Positions 37,147 to 45,369 of a stretch of 64,000 nt of DNA are shown here, piece after piece. Both the position numbers and the translations under genes were made by a program. Within the stretch, counting starts at the first letter, position 1; every line of letters begins with the position of its first letter. Location: assembly GCA_001602435.1 (NCBI GenBank), contig CP012156.1, forward strand, positions 3,231,898-3,295,897, read 5' to 3'. The stretch is from Hyphomonadaceae bacterium UKL13-1. GTDB taxonomy: Bacteria; Pseudomonadota; Alphaproteobacteria; Caulobacterales; Aquidulcibacteraceae. The notes below the pieces were generated by a model. It was not told the origin of the DNA, did no database searches, and was given only the letters and a program-made list of their open reading frames with translations.

Positions 37147-37994
37147 CCGGCAAAGGCCTCTTCTAGGGTTTTCAGGCCGCCCTTGATGTCCGGCAGAACG
37201 CCAAACCAATATTGAAACGCGAGTGCGCCTTGGCCAGCTAACATGCCAAGTCCGTCGAAATATCGCCGCTTAGAAGCTTTGGCGCTTTCGAGATAGGCCG
37301 TCATGCGCGGTGAATAGATGGTGTCGTAAATGACGGCGTCCGGCTGGGTAGGCGAAAAGTCCGGCGAGAAAGGCGACTGATTGTTTAGGCCCTGACTTGT
37401 GGCATTAATGACTAGGCTGGCGTCAGCCAAGTGTTGTGGCAAATCCTGCCACGTACCAACTTGGATTTGTTCAGGATTGAGCTGATTTGCGATCTGCTGC
37501 GCCCGATCTTGGTCTCGATTAATGACATGAATTGGCTTTTGGCTATGCGCAGAGAGGGCGGCAAGGATAGAGCGCGCTGCTCCACCCGCCCCTAAGACCA
37601 CGATTTGGCCAGCTAGTTCGCGCCAGTCTGAGGCCCGTACGTCCAAATCAGCAACCAAGCCATCCCCGTCTGTATTATTCGCGTCATAGCCTCGTCCAGC
37701 GCGGTCTAGGGTTAGACAATTGGCGGCCCCGACCAGTTTCACCCGATCCGATTGACGAAGGGCTGCAGCGGCAGCGCGCTCTTTGAAAGGGGTCGTGATG
37801 TTCAAACCGCAGACATCGCTTGCGGCGAGGCCTTGCAACGCAACCTCAAAATTGTCTGGCTCAACGGGAAGCGCCACATAAAGTGCTTTAAAGCCATGCG
37901 CTTGGATCCACGCATTTTGTAAGACTGGCGACATGGAATGCCGGACAGGATTACCCAAAACCGCATAAAGCTCGGTTGATCCAGTGACTTTCAT
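37143..37994 (-). CDS. aroE: Shikimate dehydrogenase
   Basis: NADPH-dependent reduction of 3-dehydroshikimate to shikimate in aromatic amino acid synthesis; 283 residues. Substrate-site segments are GNPVRHSMSPVLQNA and NITTPFKE with the catalytic Lys, then ANNTDGDG. The cofactor loop is VLGAGGAARSI. The C-terminus has GLGMLAGQGALAFQYWFG. It overlaps maf and coaE by four bases on each side, giving tight coupling across this run of genes. Confidence 0.97.
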   Translation of the reverse strand: MKVTGSTELYAVLGNPVRHSMSPVLQNAWIQAHGFKALYVALPVEPDNFEVALQGLAASDVCGLNITTPFKERAAAAALRQSDRVKLVGAANCLTLDRAGRGYDANNTDGDGLVADLDVRASDWRELAGQIVVLGAGGAARSILAALSAHSQKPIHVINRDQDRAQQIANQLNPEQIQVGTWQDLPQHLADASLVINATSQGLNNQSPFSPDFSPTQPDAVIYDTIYSPRMTAYLESAKASKRRYFDGLGMLAGQGALAFQYWFGVLPDIKGGLKTLEEAFAG

Positions 37995-38578
37995 GTCTGG
38001 ACCTCGCCATGCAGGCGCAGAAACGCCAAAACTTCTAGCAATGGCAGCCCCAAAATCGAGAAGAAGTCGCCCTCAACCCGTTCAAACAATTGCGCGCCCG
38101 GCCCCTCAAACTGATAACAGCCCACACTGGAAAGTGCCTCTTGTCCATGATGCTTCAAGTAGGACCGCAGGAAGTCGTCGGAGAAGTCGCGCATAGTCAG
38201 CTTCGGGCTTGTCACCAAGCGCCATACGGCTTGACCATCTTTTGCAATAACCGCTGCACATTCAAGACTATGCGTTTTTCCGCGCAATTTGCTGAGGCGT
38301 TCAAATGCTTCGTCTAAAGTCTCAGCCTTATCAAAGGAATGGCCTTCAAACGACAAGATTTGATCGCACCCCAGCACAAAGCCAGGCCGCCTCTGGGACA
38401 CTTTCAAGGCTTTGAGTTCGGCCAGCTTATCAGCCTGATTGCGCGGACTGGCCCCTTCGGCACGCATGGCGTCCTTGACCGCATCCTCATCGACGCCAGA
38501 CCCGACGGCTTCAAACGCAACACCTGCTTGAGTCAAAAGATGGCGACGGATTGCACTGGTAGAAGCAAGCGTTAGCAT
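37991..38578 (-). CDS. maf: Maf family nucleoside triphosphate pyrophosphatase
   Basis: House-cleaning pyrophosphatase acting on non-canonical or excess nucleotides; 195 residues. It shows LASTSAIRRHLL at the start (the usual S-x-R-R motif), DEDAVKDAM, LGCDQIL with the catalytic Asp, and the late EGDFFSILGLPLLEV. It is shorter and more divergent than YhdE-type Maf, matching the alphaproteobacterial form next to aroE. It sits between ppsR (two bases) and aroE (overlap). Confidence 0.94.
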   Translation of the reverse strand: MLTLASTSAIRRHLLTQAGVAFEAVGSGVDEDAVKDAMRAEGASPRNQADKLAELKALKVSQRRPGFVLGCDQILSFEGHSFDKAETLDEAFERLSKLRGKTHSLECAAVIAKDGQAVWRLVTSPKLTMRDFSDDFLRSYLKHHGQEALSSVGCYQFEGPGAQLFERVEGDFFSILGLPLLEVLAFLRLHGEVQT

Positions 38579-38580
38579 GT

Positions 38581-39402
38581 CTATTTCGCATTCCGGTCAG
38601 CAAGTAGGTTCAAGATGGCGGCGGACGTTTCTTCAATGGATCGCCGGGTTACATCAATAACTGGCCAATTCTGGCGTTCAAACAATCGGTTAGCGTCCGT
38701 AATCTCTTCGCGCACCGCGTCTTCATCGACATATTCGCTGGTTGCATCTGCATTGAGCGATAACAGGCGATTTCGGCGAATGGCGATCAACCGATCGGGG
38801 GAAACGCGTAACCCCACGACCAGGGGCTTGTTGAGCTCTAACAGCGCCTGCGGGATAGGTGCTTTTGGCACTAACGGAAAATTTCCAGTTCGAATGCCTC
38901 GATTGGCCAAATAAATCGAGGTTGGTGTCTTGGATGTCCGACTGACGCCCACCAGAACCACTTCGGCTTGATTGAATTCATGCACCATTTGGCCGTCGTC
39001 ATGGGCCATTGTGTAGTTTAGCGCATCAATCCGGCGGAAATAATTCTCATCCAATGCCTGCTTAGAGCCAGTCTTTTCGCCGGCACGCATTTTCAGATGA
39101 TGTTCCCACATGGTGAGAACTTGATCGAGGAGCGGTAGGGCCGGGATGCCCAAGCGCTTACAATGATCTACCAAGACATCGCGCAAATCATGCGCGGCGA
39201 TGGTAAAAAGGACTACCCCTGGGAATGACTCAATCTCCGCCAAAACGCGGTCTAATTGGCGGCGGGAGCGCACCAAATAATAGGAATGCTCTAAAGGCGT
39301 CACACCTTCAAACAAGGGCGCGACAGCCCGCAATACCGCATTGAGTGTCTCGCCGGTGGAATCAGACACCAAATGAACGTTTAGGAAAGTGGAGATGCGC
39401 AT
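38581..39402 (-). CDS. ppsR: Pyruvate, phosphate dikinase regulatory protein (PpsR/RP001 family)
   Basis: Bifunctional kinase/pyrophosphorylase of the former DUF299 family, which switches PEP synthase or pyruvate phosphate dikinase off and on; 273 residues. Motifs are VHLVSDSTGETLNAV near the N-terminus and the P-loop VGVSRTSKTPTSIYLANRG in the middle. The ATG at 39402 fits the family better than the upstream codon at 39450. This is the RP001 homologue that borders the replication origin opposite hemE in Caulobacter and Rickettsia. Confidence 0.94.
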   Translation of the reverse strand: MRISTFLNVHLVSDSTGETLNAVLRAVAPLFEGVTPLEHSYYLVRSRRQLDRVLAEIESFPGVVLFTIAAHDLRDVLVDHCKRLGIPALPLLDQVLTMWEHHLKMRAGEKTGSKQALDENYFRRIDALNYTMAHDDGQMVHEFNQAEVVLVGVSRTSKTPTSIYLANRGIRTGNFPLVPKAPIPQALLELNKPLVVGLRVSPDRLIAIRRNRLLSLNADATSEYVDEDAVREEITDANRLFERQNWPVIDVTRRSIEETSAAILNLLADRNAK

Positions 39403-39522
39403 GAGCAAGGTGTGACCGACGAACCATTCCGGATCAAGGTCTTCGTGCATGATCGGGCCAAACTTCTTTAGGTCTGACCAAAAACGTACGGATCGTCTGA
39501 CCCAGCTATCCCGGTATGGCTG

Positions 39523-39582
39523 TTAATAACTTGTTAAAAGGACTTAATGAATCTCTAAGAAACGCGGTTAATTTTGTATGAA
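39523..39582. promoter_or_regulatory. Cluster of CtrA-type binding boxes
   Basis: TTAA-N7-TTAA is perfect at 39523-39537. TTAA-N7-CTAA follows at 39544-39558 and TTAA-N7-TGAA at 39568-39582. The consensus for CtrA in Caulobacter is TTAA-N7-TTAA, and CtrA bound at its origin blocks initiation. A GANTC site lies inside the second box. Confidence 0.65.
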
Positions 39583-39603
39583 TATGTGAGACAAATCGCC
39601 GCT

Positions 39604-39843
39604 TGTGTAGAACTAGCCCAAAAAGCCTGCGGAACTTTTCTCGAACATCCACAGGGCTGGTAAGATGTTGAAATAAGCGTCCCCAATGTGGGTACTTATG
39701 CAGCAGCACCCCCAGCAATCGCATGATTTTCAGAGCTTTTCGCGCTCTCCACCCTGTGGAGAAAACAGGGGCAAAAGCTGATAAACCGCTTGAGAAATCC
39801 ATTTATGTCATGCAGGTGACTTCCAAGGGTCAGTCTATCCACC
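39604..39843. promoter_or_regulatory. DnaA-box-like 9-mers
   Basis: Compared with TTATNCACA: TTCTACACA on the minus strand (39604-39612, one mismatch), ACATCCACA (39645-39653, two), GTACCCACA on the minus strand (about 39687-39695, two), TTCTCCACA on the minus strand (39755-39763, one) and CTATCCACC (39835-39843, two). TCTCCAC and GTGGAGA at 39746-39762 form an inverted pair with a three-base spacer. Confidence 0.6.
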
Positions 39844-39899
39844 GTACTACTGTTTACTGATTCAAGAATCTAAATCTTATAAGGGAAGGGGAGCCCGCC

Positions 39900-40946
39900 A
39901 TGGGTGAGGGAGCAAAGGGTCAAAACAGTGCATTGGTTCGCACCCTCCTAGGTGAGCAACAAGCCCATCCTCCAATCTGGCTGATGCGCCAAGCGGGCCG
40001 ACATTTGCCAGAGTATCGTGAACTGCGTGCTCAGAACAAAAGCTTTCTTGATTTTTGCTATGCACCAGCAGCGGCAGCTGAGGCCACCTTACAACCTGTT
40101 CGGCGTTATCCAGTCGATGCAGCAATCATTTTCTCCGACATTCTCGTGGTTCCCCATGCCTTAGGTCGCGATGTGCGTTTTGCCGAAGGCGAAGGCCCAC
40201 TTCTAACCCCTCTCGAAGGCGCGGAGGATATTGCGAAGCTGGATATGTCGCGTCTCGAAACACGCCTAGCACCGGTCTATGAGGCCTTGGAGCGGGTACG
40301 TGCTGCGATGGATGCCGATCGTGCTTTGATTGGCTTTGCTGGCGCTCCCTGGACCTTGGCGACCTATATGATTCAAGGACGGGGTGGCGAGCGTGATCTT
40401 GCGCGTGCCTTTGCGTATCAGAACCCGGAATTGGTCGACGATCTTTTGGCCATTTTAGCTGACGCTGTGGGCCAACATTTGATTGCGCAAGTGAAAGCTG
40501 GCGCCAATGCGCTGCAGATTTTTGAATCCTGGGCTGAAGATATTCCGGGCCATTTGTTTGCGCGTTTGGTGACTAAGCCGATCAAACGGGCCGTTGATGT
40601 GGTTCGCGCTGTCTATCCAGATGTTCCGATCATCGGCTTCCCACGTGGGGCGGGTCACCGGGTTGGCCAATTCCATCGCGAAACCTCGGTACAAGGCGTC
40701 GGCCTTGATATCGCAGCAGACCTCGGTGCAGCGCGAGCTGCATTGGGCGCAAAAGTCTGTTTGCAGGGCAATCTTGATCCCATGGCCTTGGTGGCTGGTG
40801 GTGCCGCGCTTGAGCAAGCTGTGGATGCTATTCTTGCCGCAGCGGCTACGGGACCACATATCTTTAACCTTGGACATGGCGTCGTGCCTGCAACGCCGAT
40901 CGCCAATGTCGAATATGTGATGCGGCGCGTGAAGGGTTTGACCTAA
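39900..40946 (+). CDS. hemE: Uroporphyrinogen decarboxylase
   Basis: Decarboxylates the four acetate side chains of uroporphyrinogen III to give coproporphyrinogen III in haem synthesis; 348 residues. Signatures are PIWLMRQAGRHLPEYRELR near the N-terminus, IIFSDILVVPHALG with the key Asp, GFAGAPWTLATYM, and GHGVVPATP near the end. An AGGGGAG ribosome site precedes the ATG. It borders the predicted origin and starts a plus-strand run with hemH, hemJ and rho. Confidence 0.98.
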   Translation: MGEGAKGQNSALVRTLLGEQQAHPPIWLMRQAGRHLPEYRELRAQNKSFLDFCYAPAAAAEATLQPVRRYPVDAAIIFSDILVVPHALGRDVRFAEGEGPLLTPLEGAEDIAKLDMSRLETRLAPVYEALERVRAAMDADRALIGFAGAPWTLATYMIQGRGGERDLARAFAYQNPELVDDLLAILADAVGQHLIAQVKAGANALQIFESWAEDIPGHLFARLVTKPIKRAVDVVRAVYPDVPIIGFPRGAGHRVGQFHRETSVQGVGLDIAADLGAARAALGAKVCLQGNLDPMALVAGGAALEQAVDAILAAAATGPHIFNLGHGVVPATPIANVEYVMRRVKGLT

Positions 40947-40987
40947 ATAGACGTCTGCGGGTCAAACAAAAGGTAATCAAAATATCT

Positions 40988-42034
40988 ATGGGACAGAAAA
41001 TAGCGATCGTGCTGTTCAATTTAGGGGGTCCGGACGGGCCGGACTCTGTGCGCCCTTTTTTGAAGAATTTGTTTTCTGATCCCGCAATCATTCGTGTACC
41101 GGCACCAGTTCGCTGGATGCTGGCCAGATTGATTTCAACGCTGCGGGCTAAATCGGCACGGGCCAATTATGCTAAAATGGGCGGTGGTTCGCCTTTGGTA
41201 CCGGAAACTCTCGCCCAAGCCGAGGCGCTCGAAAAAGCCGTGAAAGCGCGTCCAGGCTATGAAAATGCGGAAGTGAAAACCTTCCTAGCCATGCGCTATT
41301 GGAAACCGTTTGTAAAAGATGCGATTGCCCAGGTTCGCGCTTTCAACCCTGACGAGACCGTGCTTTTACCGCTCTATCCCCAGTTTTCGACCACGACGAC
41401 GGATTCGTCGTTACTGGCTTGGAAAAAAGCCGGTGGCGGTCCAGCCAAACTGATTTGCTGCTATCCCGATGCACCTGGCTTTATTGAAGCGCACGCCGAA
41501 GCGGTGATGGAGACTTGGCACGCTGGTGGTTCACCAGAGCGCGTTCGGGTTTTGTGGTCAGCTCACGGCTTGCCTGAGAAAATCATTCATGATGGCGACC
41601 CGTACCAAAAGCAGGTCGAAGAGACCGTGGCCGCTTTGCGTCCGCTACTCCCCGACAATTTTGAGCATGCGATTTGTTATCAATCCCGCGTCGGCCCGGT
41701 AAAATGGATTGGTCCCGCAACCGAAACCGAGATTGAACGTGCAGGCGCGGACAAGATTCCCGTCATCGTGGTGCCAATCGCCTTTGTCTCAGAGCATATT
41801 GAGACTTTGGTTGAGCTGGACGAGGAATATTATGAGGTCGCCCATGAGGTCGGTGTGCCGCTTTATTTGCGTGCGCCAGCCCTTGGTACGCGCGCGAAAT
41901 TCATCGATGAACTTGCACGTCTGACAACGGACCTGCTCGAAGGTTCTGACTCCATCCTCGCGGCGCGTACGACAGGGTGCGTCGTGGCATGTCCGTCCTG
42001 CCCGCGGGCAGAGTTTGGTGGATGCGCCGCATGA
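40988..42034 (+). CDS. hemH: Ferrochelatase
   Basis: Inserts Fe2+ into protoporphyrin IX, the last step of protohaem synthesis; 348 residues. Family marks are VLFNLGGPDGPDSVRPFL at the start, the YPQFSTTTTDS segment and the metal-site SAHGLPEKII. The C-terminus holds four cysteines (331, 335, 338 and 346, in CVVACPSC and GGCAA). This resembles the [2Fe-2S]-containing ferrochelatases known from Caulobacter; cluster binding here is inferred. The stop overlaps the hemJ start. Confidence 0.96.
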   Translation: MGQKIAIVLFNLGGPDGPDSVRPFLKNLFSDPAIIRVPAPVRWMLARLISTLRAKSARANYAKMGGGSPLVPETLAQAEALEKAVKARPGYENAEVKTFLAMRYWKPFVKDAIAQVRAFNPDETVLLPLYPQFSTTTTDSSLLAWKKAGGGPAKLICCYPDAPGFIEAHAEAVMETWHAGGSPERVRVLWSAHGLPEKIIHDGDPYQKQVEETVAALRPLLPDNFEHAICYQSRVGPVKWIGPATETEIERAGADKIPVIVVPIAFVSEHIETLVELDEEYYEVAHEVGVPLYLRAPALGTRAKFIDELARLTTDLLEGSDSILAARTTGCVVACPSCPRAEFGGCAA

Positions 42035-42486
42035 GTTCATGGATCGCCAGCCATTATGAAGTCTTTCGGGCACTTCATTTGATCGCGGTGATCGCGTGGA
42101 TGGCCGGCCTGATGTATCTGCCGCGCCTTTTTGTCTATCATTCCATGGCCCCGCTTGGTGGCGAGTTGGATCAGCAATTGATCATCATGGAACGCCGCCT
42201 GCATCGCGGCATCATGGTTCCGGCTATGATTGTTGTGTGGATATTGGGGCTAAGCTTGCTGATCGGGCGGGGCGGTTGGGATTTATTGGCTCATCCCTGG
42301 ATGCAGATCAAATTGGCTATGGTGACAACAATTACCGCCGTCGATCATTTATACATGCGGTGGCGCAAAGCCTTTGAGCGTGGCGAACGCCCCTTGAACC
42401 ATGTGGCCTTCCGTTTCCTGAACGAGCTGCCCTTTGTTTTGATGATTGTTGCTGTCTTTATGGTTGTCCTTGAGCCTTTTTCTTGA
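42031..42486 (+). CDS. hemJ: Protoporphyrinogen oxidase HemJ
   Basis: Membrane protein of 151 residues with four hydrophobic segments that oxidises protoporphyrinogen IX to protoporphyrin IX. The family marks are HLIAVIAWMAGLMYLPRLFVYH with its conserved His, RRLHRGIMVPAM, and WMQIKLAMVT with a late His-rich turn. The ATG at 42031 overlaps the hemH stop (ATGA), so oxidase and chelatase are translationally coupled. An upstream in-frame start would lie inside hemH. Confidence 0.93.
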   Translation: MSSWIASHYEVFRALHLIAVIAWMAGLMYLPRLFVYHSMAPLGGELDQQLIIMERRLHRGIMVPAMIVVWILGLSLLIGRGGWDLLAHPWMQIKLAMVTTITAVDHLYMRWRKAFERGERPLNHVAFRFLNELPFVLMIVAVFMVVLEPFS

Positions 42487-42624
42487 ACACACACCTTGAC
42501 CGCGCCTGCGATAATCGTCATGTGAACTCCAGTTGCTGAGGCCGTCACACGGTCTGGCACCTCCTTACAGCCGCTGCAGTCCTTGCAAAGACGGCTTTCA
42601 CCAAAGATATTTTGAGGCCCTGAC

Positions 42625-43920
42625 ATGTCAGAGGAATTGTCGATCGACGCGCCACCTCGCCGGTCCACCCTACAAGAATTAAAGACCCGTACCCCCACTG
42701 AATTGGTGGTACTGGCAGAATCCCTGGAAATTGATGGCGCATCTAACTTGCGCACCCAAGATCTTTTGTTTGCTATTTTGAAGGCGCAAGCCGAACGTGG
42801 CTCTGAAATTGGCGGCGGCGGCGTGTTGGAAGTGTTGCCAGACGGCTTCGGCTTCTTGCGTTCGCCGGAATCTAACTATCTCTCCGGCCCAGACGACATT
42901 TATGTCTCCCCCCAGCAAATCCGTCGTCACGGCTTACGGACCGGTGACACGGTCGAAGGCCCCGTCAAAGCGCCTAAAGACGGCGAGCGCTATTTTGCTC
43001 TCTCCAAAGTTGATACGATCAACTTCACGGATCCAGAGCAGGCCCGCCATAAGGTCAATTTCGACAACTTGACCCCGCTCTATCCAGACGAGCGCTTACA
43101 TCTGGAAATCCAAGATCCAACGCGGAAGGACCGGACGGGCCGCGTCATCGATATTGTTGCGCCAATCGGTAAAGGCCAGCGCGCCTTGATCGTGGCACCG
43201 CCACGCACCGGTAAAACAGTCATTCTGCAGAACGTCGCCAAGTCGATCGAGATCAATCACCCAGAAGTTTATCTGATTGTATTGTTGATCGACGAACGGC
43301 CTGAAGAAGTCACCGATATGAAGCGCTCGGTAAAGGGCGAAGTCGTATCCTCAACCTTCGACGAGCCAGCAACGCGCCACGTGCAAGTCGCTGAAATGGT
43401 GATCGAGAAGGCCAAGCGCTTGGCCGAGCATGGCCGTGACGTCGTCATCCTGCTTGACTCGATTACGCGTCTAGGCCGCGCCTACAACACGGTTGTGCCG
43501 TCCTCGGGTAAGGTTCTGACCGGTGGTGTGGATGCAAACGCCCTTCAGCGCCCGAAGCGGTTCTTCGGTGCTGCCCGTAATCTGGAAGAAGGCGGCTCGC
43601 TGACCATTATCGCGACGGCGTTGATTGAAACCGGCTCGCGCATGGATGAAGTCATCTTCGAAGAGTTCAAAGGCACGGGTAACTCCGAAATCATTCTGGA
43701 CCGCAAGGTATCTGACAAGCGCGTCTTCCCAGCCATCGACATCATTAAGTCGGGTACTCGGAAGGAAGAGCTTTTGGTTCCAAAAGAGCATCTGCCGAAA
43801 ATGTACATGCTGCGACGTATCCTCAACCCTATGGGTACCATGGATGCGATGGAATTCTTGCTCGATAAGCTCAAGCAGACCAAAAATAATGATGACTTTT
43901 TCCAGAGTATGAACACATAA
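42625..43920 (+). CDS. rho: Transcription termination factor Rho
   Basis: Hexameric RNA helicase that ends transcription at Rho-dependent sites; 431 residues. The N-terminal helical and cold-shock-like RNA-binding domains have [14 protein letters not shown] and [16 protein letters not shown]. The ATPase core has the P-loop [26 protein letters not shown], and the Q/R-loop regions [21 protein letters not shown] 138-base leader precedes it. In many relatives mnmE, mnmG, rsmG and parAB follow near rho; here they do not. Confidence 0.98.
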   Translation: MSEELSIDAPPRRSTLQELKTRTPTELVVLAESLEIDGASNLRTQDLLFAILKAQAERGSEIGGGGVLEVLPDGFGFLRSPESNYLSGPDDIYVSPQQIRRHGLRTGDTVEGPVKAPKDGERYFALSKVDTINFTDPEQARHKVNFDNLTPLYPDERLHLEIQDPTRKDRTGRVIDIVAPIGKGQRALIVAPPRTGKTVILQNVAKSIEINHPEVYLIVLLIDERPEEVTDMKRSVKGEVVSSTFDEPATRHVQVAEMVIEKAKRLAEHGRDVVILLDSITRLGRAYNTVVPSSGKVLTGGVDANALQRPKRFFGAARNLEEGGSLTIIATALIETGSRMDEVIFEEFKGTGNSEIILDRKVSDKRVFPAIDIIKSGTRKEELLVPKEHLPKMYMLRRILNPMGTMDAMEFLLDKLKQTKNNDDFFQSMNT

Positions 43921-43992
43921 GATTAACTGCTCTGTGATGGACTTGGAGCGCGGTTGGATGGTGCCAGCCGCGTTCTTAAAGGGGGTCTGGCC

Positions 43993-44430
43993 ATGCGCTA
44001 TACTCTGATCCGAAATATCTTGGCGGCAGGCATGATTGCAACGGCCTGCGCGCCAGCTGATCCGCTTGGTAAAATCTCAGCGGATGACCGAGAGTTTCTG
44101 TTTGCTGGCAAAGATACCAATGCGGCCTTCATGGGCCAACCGGGCGACGCTGGCCCAATCGCCTGCAATCCCCAAAGGATGAATCAAGGCTATGTTTTGA
44201 TGGATGAAGAGACCGGCCTTTGGCTGGATAGCATTCGGCCATCTGGCATTGAGCGTCACAAGATATTGGCCGTCGAGCCGACCGAAAAAGGCTATGAAGT
44301 CAAAGGTCAAAACGGTGTTGGTGTCTCGTTCAGCTTGATCATCGAGCAAACTGGCGATCAAACTGCTGACATTTCTTGGGATGGTGCGACAGCAGAGAAG
44401 TACCTCCGCTGCCCGGGTATGCCAGCCTAA
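43993..44430 (+). CDS. Small unknown lipoprotein
   Basis: Protein of 145 residues with a lipoprotein signal: hydrophobic stretch and lipobox IATAC at about residue 19. The mature part is mostly polar with a beta pattern and two further cysteines (IACNPQ and RCPGMP) that could pair. No family is recognised; a small beta-barrel inhibitor-like fold is possible but unsupported. The ATG at 43993 is the one that puts the signal peptide at the N-terminus. It follows rho by 72 bases and converges with the SDR-like gene. Confidence 0.6.
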   Translation: MRYTLIRNILAAGMIATACAPADPLGKISADDREFLFAGKDTNAAFMGQPGDAGPIACNPQRMNQGYVLMDEETGLWLDSIRPSGIERHKILAVEPTEKGYEVKGQNGVGVSFSLIIEQTGDQTADISWDGATAEKYLRCPGMPA

Positions 44431-44441
44431 CCAAACACAAC

Positions 44442-45110
44442 CTATTGCGCTGCTTTCCGGCAAAAGCCAGCCACGCCAAAGCCGCCGGGAACAAAGGCCT
44501 GCTTTTCGCCGCGGGACAAAGTCCACAAACATGCCGCCGCGATTTCGTCATCTGCCGTCTTACGCGAAGGTCGGGGCGGCACGTCATAAGCGATCAGTGC
44601 GCTTTCAACTTTGGTAGCTGCAATCTGATTGGCCTTATGCCAGTTCCGTTTCGCTGCTTCAGCGGCAGACCAGAGTGGACGCATCGGGTCAGGCTGCCAA
44701 GCAGCGGCAGATACGAAGAGCACATGAACCCCACGTGTCGCGGCCATATCCGGCCCGCAAATCCGTTGGGCGATTTCCAACGATGACAATTGCGTAGCCC
44801 ACAGACGCGCTAAACCATCCGCATCGGCGCTCTCAGCGCGATGTTGGGCGCAATGGAAAACAAAGTCGATTGGACCAAAGAGGTCGCGAGCTGAAGATGT
44901 TGCATTAGCCCACATCGCAGGATCGGTCACATCTAAGCCTAAAGCTAATCCTGCTGTTCGGGCTGCTGTATCGCGCGCCGCCGTCAGATCAAGGTCGCCG
45001 ACAATCAGCTTACAGCCACGTTGCGCAAGGGCTTGGCACATCACGCGGCCAAACTGGCCACCTCCCCCAGTGACTAGGGCGACTTTGTCAGCAAAACTTC
45101 TTTTGGTCAT
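44442..45110 (-). CDS. SDR-fold protein lacking the catalytic Tyr and Lys
   Basis: Short-chain dehydrogenase-like protein of 222 residues. The nucleotide loop TGGGGQFGR (residues 14-22) and the GDLDL strand end are kept. The usual NNAG is replaced by HCAQ, and the YxxxK motif appears as WSAAE, so Tyr has become Trp147 and Lys has become Glu151. The protein is also short at the C-terminus. It may bind a nucleotide cofactor but is unlikely to be an ordinary oxidoreductase. Its ATG overlaps the stop of the HIG1-like gene, so the two are co-translated. Confidence 0.75.
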   Translation of the reverse strand: MTKRSFADKVALVTGGGGQFGRVMCQALAQRGCKLIVGDLDLTAARDTAARTAGLALGLDVTDPAMWANATSSARDLFGPIDFVFHCAQHRAESADADGLARLWATQLSSLEIAQRICGPDMAATRGVHVLFVSAAAWQPDPMRPLWSAAEAAKRNWHKANQIAATKVESALIAYDVPPRPSRKTADDEIAAACLWTLSRGEKQAFVPGGFGVAGFCRKAAQ

Positions 45111-45313
45111 CCCGCCCGCGATTTAAGCCAGAAGCCGATCATCAAGAGGATAACCGCTATAAATTGAACCAAAACCCGTAGCCGCATCAATTGGTTAGAG
45201 CGAGAGCGTGCCTTATCGCCCGTGATGGCCAGATTTGCGATACCGGCAACGAGGACGGTGAGGACCACGGCCATAGCCACGAAAATTGCGATATTGAGCG
45301 GTTCTAGGGTCAT
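45107..45313 (-). CDS. HIG1-domain twin-transmembrane protein
   Basis: Protein of 68 residues with two membrane helices (about residues 7-28 and 46-64) joined by a basic loop with KARSRSNQLMRLRVLVQF. This is the HIG1/hypoxia-induced type, which in other organisms associates with cytochrome c oxidase or its supercomplexes. Alphaproteobacteria often have one or two such proteins. It is the first gene of a two-gene unit with the SDR-like gene. Confidence 0.85.
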   Translation of the reverse strand: MTLEPLNIAIFVAMAVVLTVLVAGIANLAITGDKARSRSNQLMRLRVLVQFIAVILLMIGFWLKSRAG

Positions 45314-45369
45314 AAGGCTGATATATGCCGGGCGCAGGGTTCCGGCAATCGCCTGAGGCTGTCCTGCGA

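Larger units (their letters stand above)
39403..39899. other. oriC: Predicted chromosomal replication origin (oriC)
   Basis: Non-coding 497-base interval between ppsR/RP001 (leftward) and hemE (rightward). The origins of Caulobacter crescentus and Rickettsia prowazekii lie between the same genes. Visible contents are a perfect TTAA-N7-TTAA box and two near-matches (39523-39582), several DnaA-box-like 9-mers (39604-39843), GANTC methylation sites at 39549, 39859 and 39866, and an AT-rich stretch at about 39850-39883. Genes on both sides run away from it for several kb. No protein-coding frame or RNA gene is evident. The call rests on synteny plus motifs; skew was not computed. Confidence 0.85.
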
